This document shows, piece after piece, positions 26,184-35,723 of a DNA stretch of 64,000 nt. Positions within the stretch are counted from its first letter, which is position 1, and each line of letters begins with the position of its first letter. The stretch comes from Armatimonadota bacterium (lineage in GTDB: Bacteria > Armatimonadota > Fimbriimonadia > Fimbriimonadales > Fimbriimonadaceae), in NCBI GenBank assembly GCA_037138755.1, contig JBAXHT010000001.1, positions 1,087,805 through 1,151,804 of the forward strand, given 5' to 3'. The position numbers and the translations under genes are program-made. The notes under the pieces were generated by a model, which saw nothing but the letters and a program-made list of their open reading frames with translations, had not been told where the DNA came from and did not search any database.

Positions 26184-26624
26184 ATGATCGAAATTAACGA
26201 ACTGCTGTCCGTTTTGCCCCACCGATATCCAATGCTCTTGGTCGATCGGATTCTGGAGATCAATGAAGAAGGGACGTATTGCAAGGGGCTGAAGAACGTC
26301 ACGATGAACGAGCCGTTCTTCCAGGGTCACTATCCCGGAAATCCGATCATGCCGGGAGTTCTCATCATCGAGTCGATGGCCCAAGTTGGCGCGGCTTGTC
26401 TGATGAAAAATCCAGGATTGGCAGGGCGAATTCCGTTAATCGGCAGTATTGAGGAAGTTAAATTCCGAAGAATGGTAAAGCCGGGCGACCAGCTCATTCA
26501 TGAGATCAAGATTTTGTGGGTCAAAGGCGGCGTCGGAAAGATGGATGCTGAGGCCACGGTAGATGGAGAACTCGCGGCTAAGATGACGATGCTCTTTAAG
26601 CTAAGCCTCCCAAACAAGGAATAG
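26184..26624 (+). CDS. fabZ: 3-hydroxyacyl-[acyl-carrier-protein] dehydratase FabZ
   Basis: 146 aa from the ATG at 26184, which has TGAGG at a good distance; a longer frame from 26142 adds 14 unrelated residues. HRYPMLLVDRI and the catalytic His/Glu segment GHYPGNPIMPGVLIIESMAQ are diagnostic. It dehydrates beta-hydroxyacyl-ACP in fatty acid synthesis. Its place ahead of lpxA and lpxB is the usual grouping, because lipid A synthesis draws on 3-hydroxyacyl-ACP. Here it is not fused with lpxC. Confidence 0.96.
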   Translation: MIEINELLSVLPHRYPMLLVDRILEINEEGTYCKGLKNVTMNEPFFQGHYPGNPIMPGVLIIESMAQVGAACLMKNPGLAGRIPLIGSIEEVKFRRMVKPGDQLIHEIKILWVKGGVGKMDAEATVDGELAAKMTMLFKLSLPNKE

Positions 26625-26626
26625 AT

Positions 26627-27415
26627 TTGCCCACCATTCACCCCCTCGCATACGTTGACCCCAAGGCCGAAGTCGCTGCTGATGTTTACGTCGGTCCCTT
26701 TTGTAATGTGGAGGCTGGGGCCTCTTTGGGCGCGGGTTGTGTATTAGAGAGTCATGTCACTGTTCACAAGTGGACTTCGATCGGGCGGAACAACCGCTTT
26801 GGGCCTGGCACGGTAATTGGTGGCGACCCCCAAGATCGTAAGTACCACGGCGAACCGACATTCTTGCAGATCGGGGATAACAACATCTTCCGGGAGTACG
26901 TGACCATCCACCGGGCGGCCGGAGAAGGACGGTTCACGACGATTGGCAACGACGTTTTTGTGATGGCATACACCCACATCGGCCACAACTGCCACATCCA
27001 CGACCAGGTCACCATCACCAACTCGGCCGGGATAGCTGGCCACGTGACCATCGAGGAGAAGGCGAATATTGGCGGGATGGTTGGGATTCACCAGTTCTGC
27101 CGAGTCGGGAAGTCCTCCATGATTGGAGGATTTACCAAAGTGACCCGCGATGTTCCTCCCTTTTGCTTGGTTGAAGGCGCCGACGAAGCCGTTCGAGACA
27201 TTAACGCGGTTGGCTTACGCCGGCTTGGAGTGACTCAGGATGCTCGATTGGCTCTGCACAAGGCGGTGAAGCTCCTGTTTAAGAACAAGATTGGTTTGAC
27301 AAACGCGCTAGAACTCGTCCGAAACGAAGTTCCTCTGACCGAAGAAGTGAAGTACCTGATCGCCTTTGAGGAGCGCCGATTCCACGGTCGCAACGGCCGC
27401 GGCGACCAGCACTGA
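26627..27415 (+). CDS. lpxA: Acyl-[acyl-carrier-protein]--UDP-N-acetylglucosamine O-acyltransferase
   Basis: 262 aa. Hexapeptide repeats of a left-handed beta helix start at HPLAYVDPKAEVAADVYVG; the family pattern GDPQDRKYHGEPT, HIGHNCHIHD (catalytic His) and the C-terminal helical part are present. LpxA makes the first acyl transfer of lipid A. Start is TTG at 26627, supported by AAGGA with a 6-nt spacing and located 2 nt after the fabZ stop. Confidence 0.96.
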   Translation: MPTIHPLAYVDPKAEVAADVYVGPFCNVEAGASLGAGCVLESHVTVHKWTSIGRNNRFGPGTVIGGDPQDRKYHGEPTFLQIGDNNIFREYVTIHRAAGEGRFTTIGNDVFVMAYTHIGHNCHIHDQVTITNSAGIAGHVTIEEKANIGGMVGIHQFCRVGKSSMIGGFTKVTRDVPPFCLVEGADEAVRDINAVGLRRLGVTQDARLALHKAVKLLFKNKIGLTNALELVRNEVPLTEEVKYLIAFEERRFHGRNGRGDQH

Positions 27416-28491
27416 TGCGAATTTTTATCTCGGCTGGCGAAGCTTCCGGGGATCTGTATGGAGCGGCCTTGGCCGCCCGTTTGCTTCCTTTGGGATTTGA
27501 CGTTACCGGGCTAGGAGGATCCAGGATGGCGGCTTTGGGTCTGGCTCTCATTGGGGACTCTTCGCGCTGGGGATCCATCTCTGTTGTCCAGTCTGTGCGT
27601 GAAGGACTCCGAGGGATCGGTACGTATCGTCGACTAAAAGCATCCCTACAGGCTGGACCGCCGGGTGTGTTTGTCCCGATTGATTTTGGTTACATGAACC
27701 TTAGACTCTGCTGGTGGGCACGTGAAGCGGGTTGGAAGGTGCTCTATTTCATTCCGCCGGGGTCGTGGAGGCGGGATCGCCAGGGTGCCGATATTCCTCG
27801 GCTCGCGCATGAAGTGGTCACGAACTTCCCTTGGTCGGCGGAGTTGCTGTCAAAAATGGGAGCATCGTCCCATTTTTATGGACATCCTCTGTTAGAAATT
27901 CACTCAGAAGTGTTGAGATCTGATTTGCCACGCGCTGGGCTGGCGGTGTTACCCGGATCGCGAAGGTCGGAGTTAGAGCAACTTCTGCCGATTCTGTCCG
28001 TCGCGCTGTCGGACTATCCTGGCACGATTACACTTCCCGTTCCGCCTCGGCACATGGAGCTGGTTCGACGACTCTGGGCCCGCGGGTCGGATCAGATTAT
28101 TGATGGCTCGAAAGATGGAGCTGTCATGGGAACCCTCAAAAGTGCCGAGCGAGCGGTTGTCTGCTCAGGTACCGCCACGCTGGAAGCTGCCCTTGCCAAA
28201 ACGCCGATGGTGGTCGTTTATCGAGTTTCTAAAACCGTGGAGATCGAGACGAAACTGATTGGGTTCAAACGGCCAAAGTTCGTTAGCCAGCCGAACATCC
28301 TTTTGGAAAGGGAAGTAGTTCCGGAATTGATTCAAGAGGGGCTCACGATAGCCACCTTGCGTAACACCCTCGGAAATCTCGATGTAGGACGCCAACTCCA
28401 AGGCTTTGATGAAATCGAATCCCTCCTGTCGCCATCGACCTGCCTCACCCAAACCGTCGAGCTTATTCAAAAGCTCGCAGCTCAGGTGTGA
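27415..28491 (+). CDS. lpxB: Lipid-A-disaccharide synthase
   Basis: 358 aa. The start FISAGEASGDLYGAALAARL and LPGSRRSELEQLLPIL, then CSGTATLEAAL, match the GT19 family LpxB, which joins UDP-diacyl-glucosamine to lipid X. It is slightly shorter than the E. coli enzyme (382 aa). The FYGHPL segment is present. Its ATG overlaps the lpxA stop (ATGATG/TGATG). The 3' end overlaps argJ by 10 nt tail to tail. Confidence 0.93.
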   Translation: MRIFISAGEASGDLYGAALAARLLPLGFDVTGLGGSRMAALGLALIGDSSRWGSISVVQSVREGLRGIGTYRRLKASLQAGPPGVFVPIDFGYMNLRLCWWAREAGWKVLYFIPPGSWRRDRQGADIPRLAHEVVTNFPWSAELLSKMGASSHFYGHPLLEIHSEVLRSDLPRAGLAVLPGSRRSELEQLLPILSVALSDYPGTITLPVPPRHMELVRRLWARGSDQIIDGSKDGAVMGTLKSAERAVVCSGTATLEAALAKTPMVVVYRVSKTVEIETKLIGFKRPKFVSQPNILLEREVVPELIQEGLTIATLRNTLGNLDVGRQLQGFDEIESLLSPSTCLTQTVELIQKLAAQV

Positions 28492-29672
28492 TACTCGGCG
28501 TTGATTCGAACGTATCCGTACCCAAAATCGCAGGTGTAAATGGTCGCGGCTGCCCCTTCGCCCAGACGTAAATCGATGATGACATGATCGGCTTTCAGTG
28601 CGGTCGAAACCTTGGCTGGATCGAATTTCGTTGGTTCGCCTTTCTCGAACAACAAGTGGCGTTCGTCTCCGATTTCAAAGTGCAAGACTGCTTTGCTGAC
28701 GTCAAGAGGAACTCCACTCTTTCCGGTCGCCATAATCACGCGACCCCAGTTGGGATCGCATCCAAACATCGCAGTTTTGACAAGCGGCGAATCGGCAATA
28801 GATCGAGCAACTTGGGTGGGATTCTCAGTTCCCGTGACCCGAACTTCGATCAGCTTTGTTGCTCCTTCACCATCTTTTGCGACTTGCTTGGCGAGCTCGG
28901 TACAAACACGAGAGATGATTTCAACTGCTTCCGTTTCGCTGGGTTGGATGCCCGAGAGACCACTGGCGATGAGGATCACCATGTCGTTGGTGGAGGTATC
29001 CGAATCGACCGTCATGCAGTTGAAACTGACTCTATTCGCCTGAATGAGGATCGACTTGATATCGAGGTGGGATAGATCGAGGTCAGTGACCAGATAGCCG
29101 AGCATCGTCGCCATGTTCGGCGAGATCATTCCGCTACCTTTGCAAACCCCGTAGACAGATGCGTCTCCGTTAAGTTCCACTGGATTCTTTGGAGTTGAAA
29201 GAACGTTGGACCCCCAAGCGGCAGCGGCCCACTTTTCGACGAGGTCAGTCGTAAGAATGGCTTCGATGAAAGGCTTTGGGTCCCTGGAAAGCTTTTGGGC
29301 AGCATCGTGGATCCCCTTCTCGACCTTTTTCATGTCGAGCTGGTGACCAATGACCCCGGTGGATGCGACCGCAATTGCTCCATCGATGCCAACGGATTCT
29401 GCGACAAGCTGAGCCATGCGAGCGGTGTCCTTCGCGCCTTGCTCGCCCGTGGCGCAGTTTGCGTTTCCGCTGTTGACAACCAAGCCGCGCAGCGCTCCTT
29501 CGGCGAGAGCCGTCCTTGAGAAATCGACGCACGATGCCCGAAACTGGTTCGTCGTGAATACTCCGGCAGCCGGATAGTCCGCATCGCAAATGATGAGGCC
29601 CATGTCGTTCCGGCGGTTCTTGAGTCCGCATCGAACGCCGGCAAAACGGAAACCCTTTGGGATCAAGGCCAA
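28482..29672 (-). CDS. argJ: Bifunctional glutamate N-acetyltransferase/ornithine acetyltransferase
   Basis: 396 aa. The self-cleavage motif KGSGMISPNMATMLGYLVTD carries the nucleophile Thr; VVNSGNANCATG and the C-terminal DFGYGYVRINAEYHT are typical. ArgJ recycles the acetyl group from N-acetylornithine to glutamate in the cyclic arginine pathway. Start is TTG at 29672. It overlaps argC by 10 nt, so the order is argC-argJ. The 3' end overlaps the convergent lpxB by 10 nt. Confidence 0.95.
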   Translation of the reverse strand: MALIPKGFRFAGVRCGLKNRRNDMGLIICDADYPAAGVFTTNQFRASCVDFSRTALAEGALRGLVVNSGNANCATGEQGAKDTARMAQLVAESVGIDGAIAVASTGVIGHQLDMKKVEKGIHDAAQKLSRDPKPFIEAILTTDLVEKWAAAAWGSNVLSTPKNPVELNGDASVYGVCKGSGMISPNMATMLGYLVTDLDLSHLDIKSILIQANRVSFNCMTVDSDTSTNDMVILIASGLSGIQPSETEAVEIISRVCTELAKQVAKDGEGATKLIEVRVTGTENPTQVARSIADSPLVKTAMFGCDPNWGRVIMATGKSGVPLDVSKAVLHFEIGDERHLLFEKGEPTKFDPAKVSTALKADHVIIDLRLGEGAAATIYTCDFGYGYVRINAEYHT

Positions 29673-30661
29673 ACTCCGTGGATGGGGAGTCCGGCGGTTT
29701 CGTCGAAACCAAACATGATGTTCATATTTTGAATCGCCTGGCCAGCGGCGCCTTTGACCAGGTTATCGATGACCGAAGTGGTCACAAGGTAGTTCGTGTG
29801 TTCGTCGATCGTTGCGAAGATATCGCACCGGTTGGACCCAATGACCTGCTTGGTTTCGGGCAGGGCACCAACAACTCGGACGAAGGGAGAGCCTGCATAC
29901 GTGTCCCGAAGCACCTGCATCGGATCGCAGGTTGCGGCGAGTGGGATGTGGCATGTCACTTCCATGCCGCGTGGTGTGGGAATCAGGTGCGGCGTAAATC
30001 GAACTGGAACGCCAAGGGTCTGCTCGATCTCTGGCACATGACGATGTCCGGTCACTGCGTAAGGGGCAAAAGAGCCCTCACGTTCGCTAAACAAGTAAGC
30101 CGTCTCCGCCTTGCTCCGCCCGGCTCCCGAGACGCCTGATTTGGCGTCGACAACCGGAGTCCCTGCGATCAATCCGGCGCGATAGAACGGGGCAAGGGCA
30201 AGGCAGGTCGCCGTTGGGTAGCACCCCGGATTCGCCACCAAAGCCGCACTCGTTAGGCTCACACGCTCCGCGAGTTCGGACAACCCGTAAGTGACTGAAA
30301 AGTCGAAAGGCGCCCGAGGCATCTTGTAGTGCTTCTCGTAAGCGGCTTGATCCAGAAGGCGATAGTCGGCGGAAAGGTCAACCACTCTCAGCTCGCGCTG
30401 CACCAGTGTCGGGGCAACCTTTGCCGCGAAGCCGCTCTCTTGAGCGAGAAAAACAACGTCCGCCTTAACGGTTTCCGCATCAAACGAAGAGAGCACTAAG
30501 TCAGTACAAAGCCACGGGCAATGCTTGTCAAGTCGATCCCCACCGGCTCGACCGGAGGTTGCGGCGACGATTTCGACCGCAGGATGCGAGGACAGCAGGC
30601 GCACAAGCTCGGCTCCGGTGTAACCCGTAGCTCCGACAATAGCGACCCGTAACTGACTCAT
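29663..30661 (-). CDS. argC: N-acetyl-gamma-glutamyl-phosphate reductase
   Basis: 332 aa. The NADP-binding start VAIVGATGYTGAELVRLL and the active-site Cys in VANPGCYPTATCL identify ArgC, third step of arginine synthesis. It lies 24 bp behind the LptA-like gene and may be the tail of the long minus-strand envelope array, or have its own promoter (TACGAT 12 nt upstream of the ATG). Confidence 0.96.
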   Translation of the reverse strand: MSQLRVAIVGATGYTGAELVRLLSSHPAVEIVAATSGRAGGDRLDKHCPWLCTDLVLSSFDAETVKADVVFLAQESGFAAKVAPTLVQRELRVVDLSADYRLLDQAAYEKHYKMPRAPFDFSVTYGLSELAERVSLTSAALVANPGCYPTATCLALAPFYRAGLIAGTPVVDAKSGVSGAGRSKAETAYLFSEREGSFAPYAVTGHRHVPEIEQTLGVPVRFTPHLIPTPRGMEVTCHIPLAATCDPMQVLRDTYAGSPFVRVVGALPETKQVIGSNRCDIFATIDEHTNYLVTTSVIDNLVKGAAGQAIQNMNIMFGFDETAGLPIHGVWP

Positions 30662-30685
30662 AAGGGAACGGGAATCGTACCCGTT

Positions 30686-32131
30686 TTAGGTTCCCCGATT
30701 CCCAATCGGCCCCGCTAGGCCACCACCACCGCCACCGCCGCCAGATTTGGCCGGGGGAATGTCGTCATCATCGGTCGTCGTGAGTTTGCCGTTACCCGTC
30801 TTGAACTCGAATTCGTCAACTCCCTCTTTGGTCACGATCGTCCCGGAGACACCGTACATCTCGTCGTCGAGAGAGTTCTTCATGATGACGTCCCTCTTGC
30901 CCGGCGCGCTGTCTAGCTTGAGGATTTCCTTCTCGTCGTCGTAGAAAGCTGAGTGCGCCCAGACGTAGCGCCACTCGCCTCCCGGAAGTTCCTGGCGAGC
31001 CTGGGGATTTCCGTTGATCTTCGCTCGACGTTCGCCCTTTTTGTACCAATACTCGATCTTTTCGGCAGTGATCGTAAGCGGATAGTCGCGAAGGTTTGAG
31101 CCGCTCCGGATCGTGTCTTCGCGCTTTTTCTGCGCCTCCGTATCCTTAGGCGCTGGTGGGCGATTCTTCGAGATCGAATCAGGGATTGCAGGCAACATTG
31201 GAGGAAGTGTGCCTTCGACGAGCTTATCGTTTTCCTGGGATTTTGGCTTCACTAGCATCGTGACACGTCCGGTGACCATCGCACGTTTTTCCTTGCGATA
31301 GACCACCACTTTGTCGGCGATCATGTTTGCCTTCTTGCCAAAGTATTTGACTTCGCCAGTGGCGGTCAGGATGTCCGTTTTGACTTCTCGTTTGATGTTT
31401 TTGGCGATGATGATGACCTCGCCGTCGGTTGCGCGAGCGTCGGTGAATACGTCAAATCCATCCTTTCGCCCGTAGGATTCATACTTGAACTCCCAGGATT
31501 TCTTGGTGTCTCCTGCCGGGAGTTCTGCTTGAGGAAGGTTGGCTAGGACGCCCTTCCATTCTCCTGCCCCGGTGCTGTACTCCTCCTTGTCCATGTTGTA
31601 CAGGAAGTTTGCGACCTTGAGGTCGCCGCCATACAGCTTTCCAGAAACCGGACGGGGAACTCTGAGAGTCTTGTTCGCCTCGTCGTAATTCAGCTCCTGT
31701 GAGGCGAGGTCGAACTTGGCTCCTTTGAGCTGAACTTTGCCGTCCAACACGAGTTGCTTGGCGTAGCCGTTCCAGTTTCCGCGCTCCGCGCTGAATTCGT
31801 AGAGAGCTTTCTTCCAGGTGAGCTGTCCCTTCGAAACTCCAACAAAGTCGTACATCTGCCGATTCTGGGCAATGCTCATCTCTTTGACGAAACACTTTGC
31901 GGCAGGCTGATTGGGCTCGACGCGGGTGAAGTCGGTCTCCTTCATAAAGACGGCCACGTTGGAAGGAAGTTCGTTCTTGATCGGTGTCTTATACGGAGCA
32001 AGTGCGTCGACGTTGAGGATTTGACGGGTGCCATTGTATACGCCAAACCCTGCTCCTCCCAGCAAAGCGAGGAAAAGCAGACTTCGGAGGGCTTTCCGGT
32101 TAGTTGAGGGTTGCGTCGGCACGGATGACAT
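30686..32131 (-). CDS. Large LptA/OstA-like envelope protein with Gly-rich tail
   Basis: 481 aa from the ATG at 32131, chosen because it places a basic N-terminus before a single membrane helix (LRSLLFLALLGGAGFGVY); a longer frame lies within the upstream gene. The periplasmic part has OstA-like strand repeats (LDGKVQLKGAKFDLAS, ILTATGEVKYFGKKANMIADKV, MVTGRVTML). The end is acidic followed by a run of nine Gly. Architecture of one anchor plus several jellyroll units fits an LptC-LptA-like bridge component. It is separate from the lpt operon at 7-9 kb and sits in the envelope array. The start overlaps the upstream gene by 32 nt. Confidence 0.75.
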   Translation of the reverse strand: MSSVPTQPSTNRKALRSLLFLALLGGAGFGVYNGTRQILNVDALAPYKTPIKNELPSNVAVFMKETDFTRVEPNQPAAKCFVKEMSIAQNRQMYDFVGVSKGQLTWKKALYEFSAERGNWNGYAKQLVLDGKVQLKGAKFDLASQELNYDEANKTLRVPRPVSGKLYGGDLKVANFLYNMDKEEYSTGAGEWKGVLANLPQAELPAGDTKKSWEFKYESYGRKDGFDVFTDARATDGEVIIIAKNIKREVKTDILTATGEVKYFGKKANMIADKVVVYRKEKRAMVTGRVTMLVKPKSQENDKLVEGTLPPMLPAIPDSISKNRPPAPKDTEAQKKREDTIRSGSNLRDYPLTITAEKIEYWYKKGERRAKINGNPQARQELPGGEWRYVWAHSAFYDDEKEILKLDSAPGKRDVIMKNSLDDEMYGVSGTIVTKEGVDEFEFKTGNGKLTTTDDDDIPPAKSGGGGGGGGLAGPIGNRGT

Positions 32132-32972
32132 CAGAGCTACTACTAAGTGTGACGTTCTGAGCAGGCGCGGTGAGCGCACCATTTTGAAATTCAATGCGAT
32201 AAGTGGCCGCATCAACCCAGAATTGGTAACGAGCATCTGTCCCAACCGTGAAACGCCGCACAACGGTTCCTCCCGAGTTCTTCAGGGTGACGATCGTTCC
32301 GTTCGCAGACCCGCTCGGGGTGATGATGCCCCAGATATTGAACGGCAATCCCGGAGGGGTGTCGCTGTCCAGCGGTGTCATCAGGATTTCGCCGACGTCA
32401 ACGACCCCTGAAATCGCAAGATTCCCATTCGGAGTGAACTCGTTGCTGAAGAAGTTGTTCGCCGCAACTTGACCGACGAGCCCGAGGAAACTCGCCGTGT
32501 TTGTATTCGAGTAAGCGACGTTCGGGATGCTAAACGTTCCGTTGCTTGCCGACGTACCGGATTGGCCCGCAAAGGCGATCTTTGCTCCGGCAATCACTCC
32601 GCTTGTGGCAGCGTTTCGGATCGTGCCGCGAAGCGTCACCTTCTGCGGCCCAACCCAGAGGTCGCCGACGTCGCTAACCTTCTGAGTTTGAGCAGGGAAC
32701 ACGAAGTCAAATATGGGGTAGCCGAGCGACGATGGCGCAAGGACAGTCACTCCGGTGGCTCCACTCGGAGCGGCTACCGTAAATGAGCCGTCAGCTACAG
32801 CGGTATTGGCGTTTGCCGCAGATGTCTGTACGGATGCCGGGCTGCTAAACGGTGCTCCTGTGTCGACATTGAGAACGCGTCCAGTTAAGGTGATGTTTGA
32901 AGCTGGGGGCCCTCCTCCACCGCACGCTATGAGCGTCAAGAGGAGTAAAAGAGCGAAGAAGCGACCGATCAT
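32100..32972 (-). CDS. Lipoprotein with carboxypeptidase regulatory-like domains
   Basis: 290 aa. Lipoprotein signal with Cys in LLTLIACGGGG. Then two to three beta-sandwich repeats starting TLTGRVLNVDTGAPF, TLRGTIRNAATSGVI and an IWGIITPSGSANGTIV segment, the pattern of CarboxypepD_reg-like domains common in surface and secreted proteins. Overlaps the 913-aa gene by 4 nt. Likely part of the outer-membrane/surface array. Confidence 0.8.
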   Translation of the reverse strand: MIGRFFALLLLLTLIACGGGGPPASNITLTGRVLNVDTGAPFSSPASVQTSAANANTAVADGSFTVAAPSGATGVTVLAPSSLGYPIFDFVFPAQTQKVSDVGDLWVGPQKVTLRGTIRNAATSGVIAGAKIAFAGQSGTSASNGTFSIPNVAYSNTNTASFLGLVGQVAANNFFSNEFTPNGNLAISGVVDVGEILMTPLDSDTPPGLPFNIWGIITPSGSANGTIVTLKNSGGTVVRRFTVGTDARYQFWVDAATYRIEFQNGALTAPAQNVTLSSSSDVIRADATLN

Positions 32973-35710
32973 CGCACACCTCGCACTGTGACATCAAAGC
33001 TTGCGGTGGTTCCCGTGGCCACAAACGCCATAGTGAGCCGGGTCGCCCCAGTAGTCGCGGATGCTCCCGACGAGACGTTCCGGGCGGTGACCTGAGTCCA
33101 ACGACCCTGAACTTGGTCAATCACGAAGGTGTACGTTTTGCCTTTTACGAGCCCGTCCATGCTCATGCGGTAGGTAGCAGAAGCCGAGTAAGGGAGGTAT
33201 TCGAGATATCGTTTATCATTTGCGGGCGAGAGGGCGGAAATCTGCATCCCTCCAATTGCGGGCGGAAGGTTGCTGTCCCACCGCGCATCGAATCCTGTTG
33301 TGGCCGCAGCCGACATTCCGAAGAAAACCGCACTTTGCTCTGCTTTACCGAACAACGACGCTCGGAAGGTGCTGGATTGCACAGCCGCTCGGGGAGCTCT
33401 AGAGCCACGAGACCCGCTGGCTTGTGATCCGAAGAGCATCACCGCACCTTCCGGAGCCAGGCACCGAACAAAGTAGCCGATGCCTGGAGCAAACTGAGTC
33501 GCGGCGGCGAACGATCCCCCTTCGGGCAAGCCAGTGACTCCGTCGGACGCTCCGGGAACAAATTGGAATGCGATCTTGCCCAATATTGGAGCCGAGGAAT
33601 CCTCAGGATCATTTCCGCTTGCGGCGATGTACGAGAGTGGGAATCCAGTTGTACGAACGACCTGGACACTACTGAAAGCGCAGGCTGAACCGAGCGGGTT
33701 TGCGATCAGGTTCCATCCTGGTCTCAACGCCACCCCGAGGGAGTCACCAACTTCGACCCGAGCGGCTATGTTCGGATTTTGAAGTGTGCCCGTTCGGACG
33801 AAGTATCCCTGTCCTCCAGCAACCAGGCCGGTGACCGGGTACAGATCGTACTTTGCTTTCGATGGATTGTAACGCGCTCCGAGAAACGCCGTCGAGCCTA
33901 GGGAGTCGGCAAGATCTGACATCAAAGGATCGCCGGAGAGCCCGACCATCACGAGGCCACCAGGGAGTCCGTTCGGGAATCCGATTGCGGAAACGGGAGC
34001 CGCACCGAGGGTCACTCCGAGAGCTCCGATCGACTTGTTCACTTTTCTGGTGAGAATCGTCGTTGGAGTTCCACCGGCATCTTTTCGAACGACGGTGATC
34101 GTCACTTGACGGGCAGCTCGAAAGTTTGCCGTCCCGATCTGGCGCCCAAACGCAAACCTGCTGACCGGAATGTCGTTCACGGATTCAGAACCGTAAGAAA
34201 TGTTGACGAACAGGTTCGTTCCAACCGGTTGACCGACGCCTACGATAGTGCCGTAGAAATCGGAAACTGAAGTCGTCGGCGTGGCAATGGCACCAGCCGG
34301 TACATAGAGCCGGGTCAGCTTGTCCTGTACTGGAATGTCGATTGCGACCCGGTACGCATTGCCTGCATTCTCGTTGGCAAAGTTGGGAGCAACGCTTCCG
34401 TAAGAACCAGCGATGTCAAGCCGCTCGCTCTGAGCGCTGGCTAGAATGCGGTTGTAATCTTTGTCCCAAAACAGCGGATAGCTCGTTCCGGAGAGCAGGG
34501 TTTCGTTGCCGTTGGCCGCGGTCTCGAACCACGCAGTCTCGATTCCGAAGACTCCGAAGTCGGTTCCGGCAAGCCCGTCGGTGATCGCAAAAATAGTCGT
34601 GTGGAGCTTGGTGCCTTGTGTCAGCTTGGTTTGCAACACGCCTTGCTCTCGCATCCAAGATGCAAAAGGAGTCCCCTCGATGGTTCCTCCTGGTGAGATT
34701 GATTCCAGGGTGCTGACGGCAAGATTCTGAAGGTTCACCGCATTTGTCGCGGCCGAAGGATTTGCCTTGATCGCGAAGTTCAGGTCTTTTGCAAAGGTCG
34801 GGTACTCAAGAAGCACCTTCGCCCAAGTCGAACCCGCCATACGGTACCGGGTTAAAAATAGCCCACCAAGATTTCCGCCTGTTATGGGTGCCGAAAGGAG
34901 GTTGTTGGCGATGAACTGAGGTCCACCCAACGACTTCTGGTTGAGCCAATCATAATCCGCTCCAACATCGTAGCTGTTGGCAAGCACGTCGACAACCGTT
35001 GCCTGATCCAAGGTTGGAACTGCGGCTGGAAGACGGCAGATTCGCATCGTCGTCGCTCGGACAAGTCCTTCGAGATAGGCATCAAAACCGTATGCTGGAT
35101 CCGGAAGATACGCTAGCAAGAGGCAGTGGATTAGGGCGACCGCCGCCACATCTCGGCTGGTGTTGAGCGGTAGCCGAATCTCGCGTCCTCCGGAGCCGTT
35201 GTTGGGCAGGTAGTAACCTCCAACGATCGCTTGACGGTCCCCGATTGTCGCGTCGAAGTTGACGACGTTAACGGTGCCGCTGATCGCAGCGGTTCCGAAC
35301 ATGGAATCCATCGTTGCCTTAGCGTTGTTGTAGACCGTCTGCATAAAGGCTGTGCGCCCGGAATCGATCGAGTTGAAGGTCGGATCAATGATAAGGGTGA
35401 GTCCATCAAGGACTCCTCGAGATTGCCCGCCCGTCGGCAACGGACGGCCATTCTGCATGATTCGCAGCACCGCCGGAACGATGTAGGGCTGCTTGTTTGA
35501 CTTGAATGCTTTCGCCCTTGCCGCTCGGTTTTGTGCCGTTAGCTCTGCATATTTCTGAACGTACTTGCCAAACATCGCGTCAGCCTGAGTGATCAGGGGT
35601 TCACGAGTAGTTGAGGCAAGATCGAGCTTCAGAAGGCTGGATTGCGAAAAAGCACTCGCCGCCCCAAGAAGGGCGGCGAGTACGGCAACGATCGGGCGCA
35701 CTGCTTTCAT
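32969..35710 (-). CDS. Large exported protein with degenerate zincin-like region
   Basis: 913 aa with a signal peptide (MKAVRPIVAVLAALLGAASAFS). Residues about 60-260 contain AVALIHCLLLAYLPDPAYGF (His195) and LEGLVRA (Glu214), which looks like a HExxH...E zincin with the Glu and second His replaced. The C-terminal part (about 560-780) has repeated strand patterns with GWNLIANP and two GYFVR segments (GQGYFVRTG, GIGYFVRCLAP). I do not recognise a named family. It lies between two lipoproteins in the envelope array. Probably cell-surface or periplasmic. Confidence 0.75.
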   Translation of the reverse strand: MKAVRPIVAVLAALLGAASAFSQSSLLKLDLASTTREPLITQADAMFGKYVQKYAELTAQNRAARAKAFKSNKQPYIVPAVLRIMQNGRPLPTGGQSRGVLDGLTLIIDPTFNSIDSGRTAFMQTVYNNAKATMDSMFGTAAISGTVNVVNFDATIGDRQAIVGGYYLPNNGSGGREIRLPLNTSRDVAAVALIHCLLLAYLPDPAYGFDAYLEGLVRATTMRICRLPAAVPTLDQATVVDVLANSYDVGADYDWLNQKSLGGPQFIANNLLSAPITGGNLGGLFLTRYRMAGSTWAKVLLEYPTFAKDLNFAIKANPSAATNAVNLQNLAVSTLESISPGGTIEGTPFASWMREQGVLQTKLTQGTKLHTTIFAITDGLAGTDFGVFGIETAWFETAANGNETLLSGTSYPLFWDKDYNRILASAQSERLDIAGSYGSVAPNFANENAGNAYRVAIDIPVQDKLTRLYVPAGAIATPTTSVSDFYGTIVGVGQPVGTNLFVNISYGSESVNDIPVSRFAFGRQIGTANFRAARQVTITVVRKDAGGTPTTILTRKVNKSIGALGVTLGAAPVSAIGFPNGLPGGLVMVGLSGDPLMSDLADSLGSTAFLGARYNPSKAKYDLYPVTGLVAGGQGYFVRTGTLQNPNIAARVEVGDSLGVALRPGWNLIANPLGSACAFSSVQVVRTTGFPLSYIAASGNDPEDSSAPILGKIAFQFVPGASDGVTGLPEGGSFAAATQFAPGIGYFVRCLAPEGAVMLFGSQASGSRGSRAPRAAVQSSTFRASLFGKAEQSAVFFGMSAAATTGFDARWDSNLPPAIGGMQISALSPANDKRYLEYLPYSASATYRMSMDGLVKGKTYTFVIDQVQGRWTQVTARNVSSGASATTGATRLTMAFVATGTTASFDVTVRGVR

Positions 35711-35723
35711 GAGATTTGCTAGG

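Noticed and set aside
30718-30745. GGN repeat tract as a phase-variable microsatellite
   Set aside because: It is a trinucleotide tract encoding Gly, so slippage would change length but not frame; codons are mixed.
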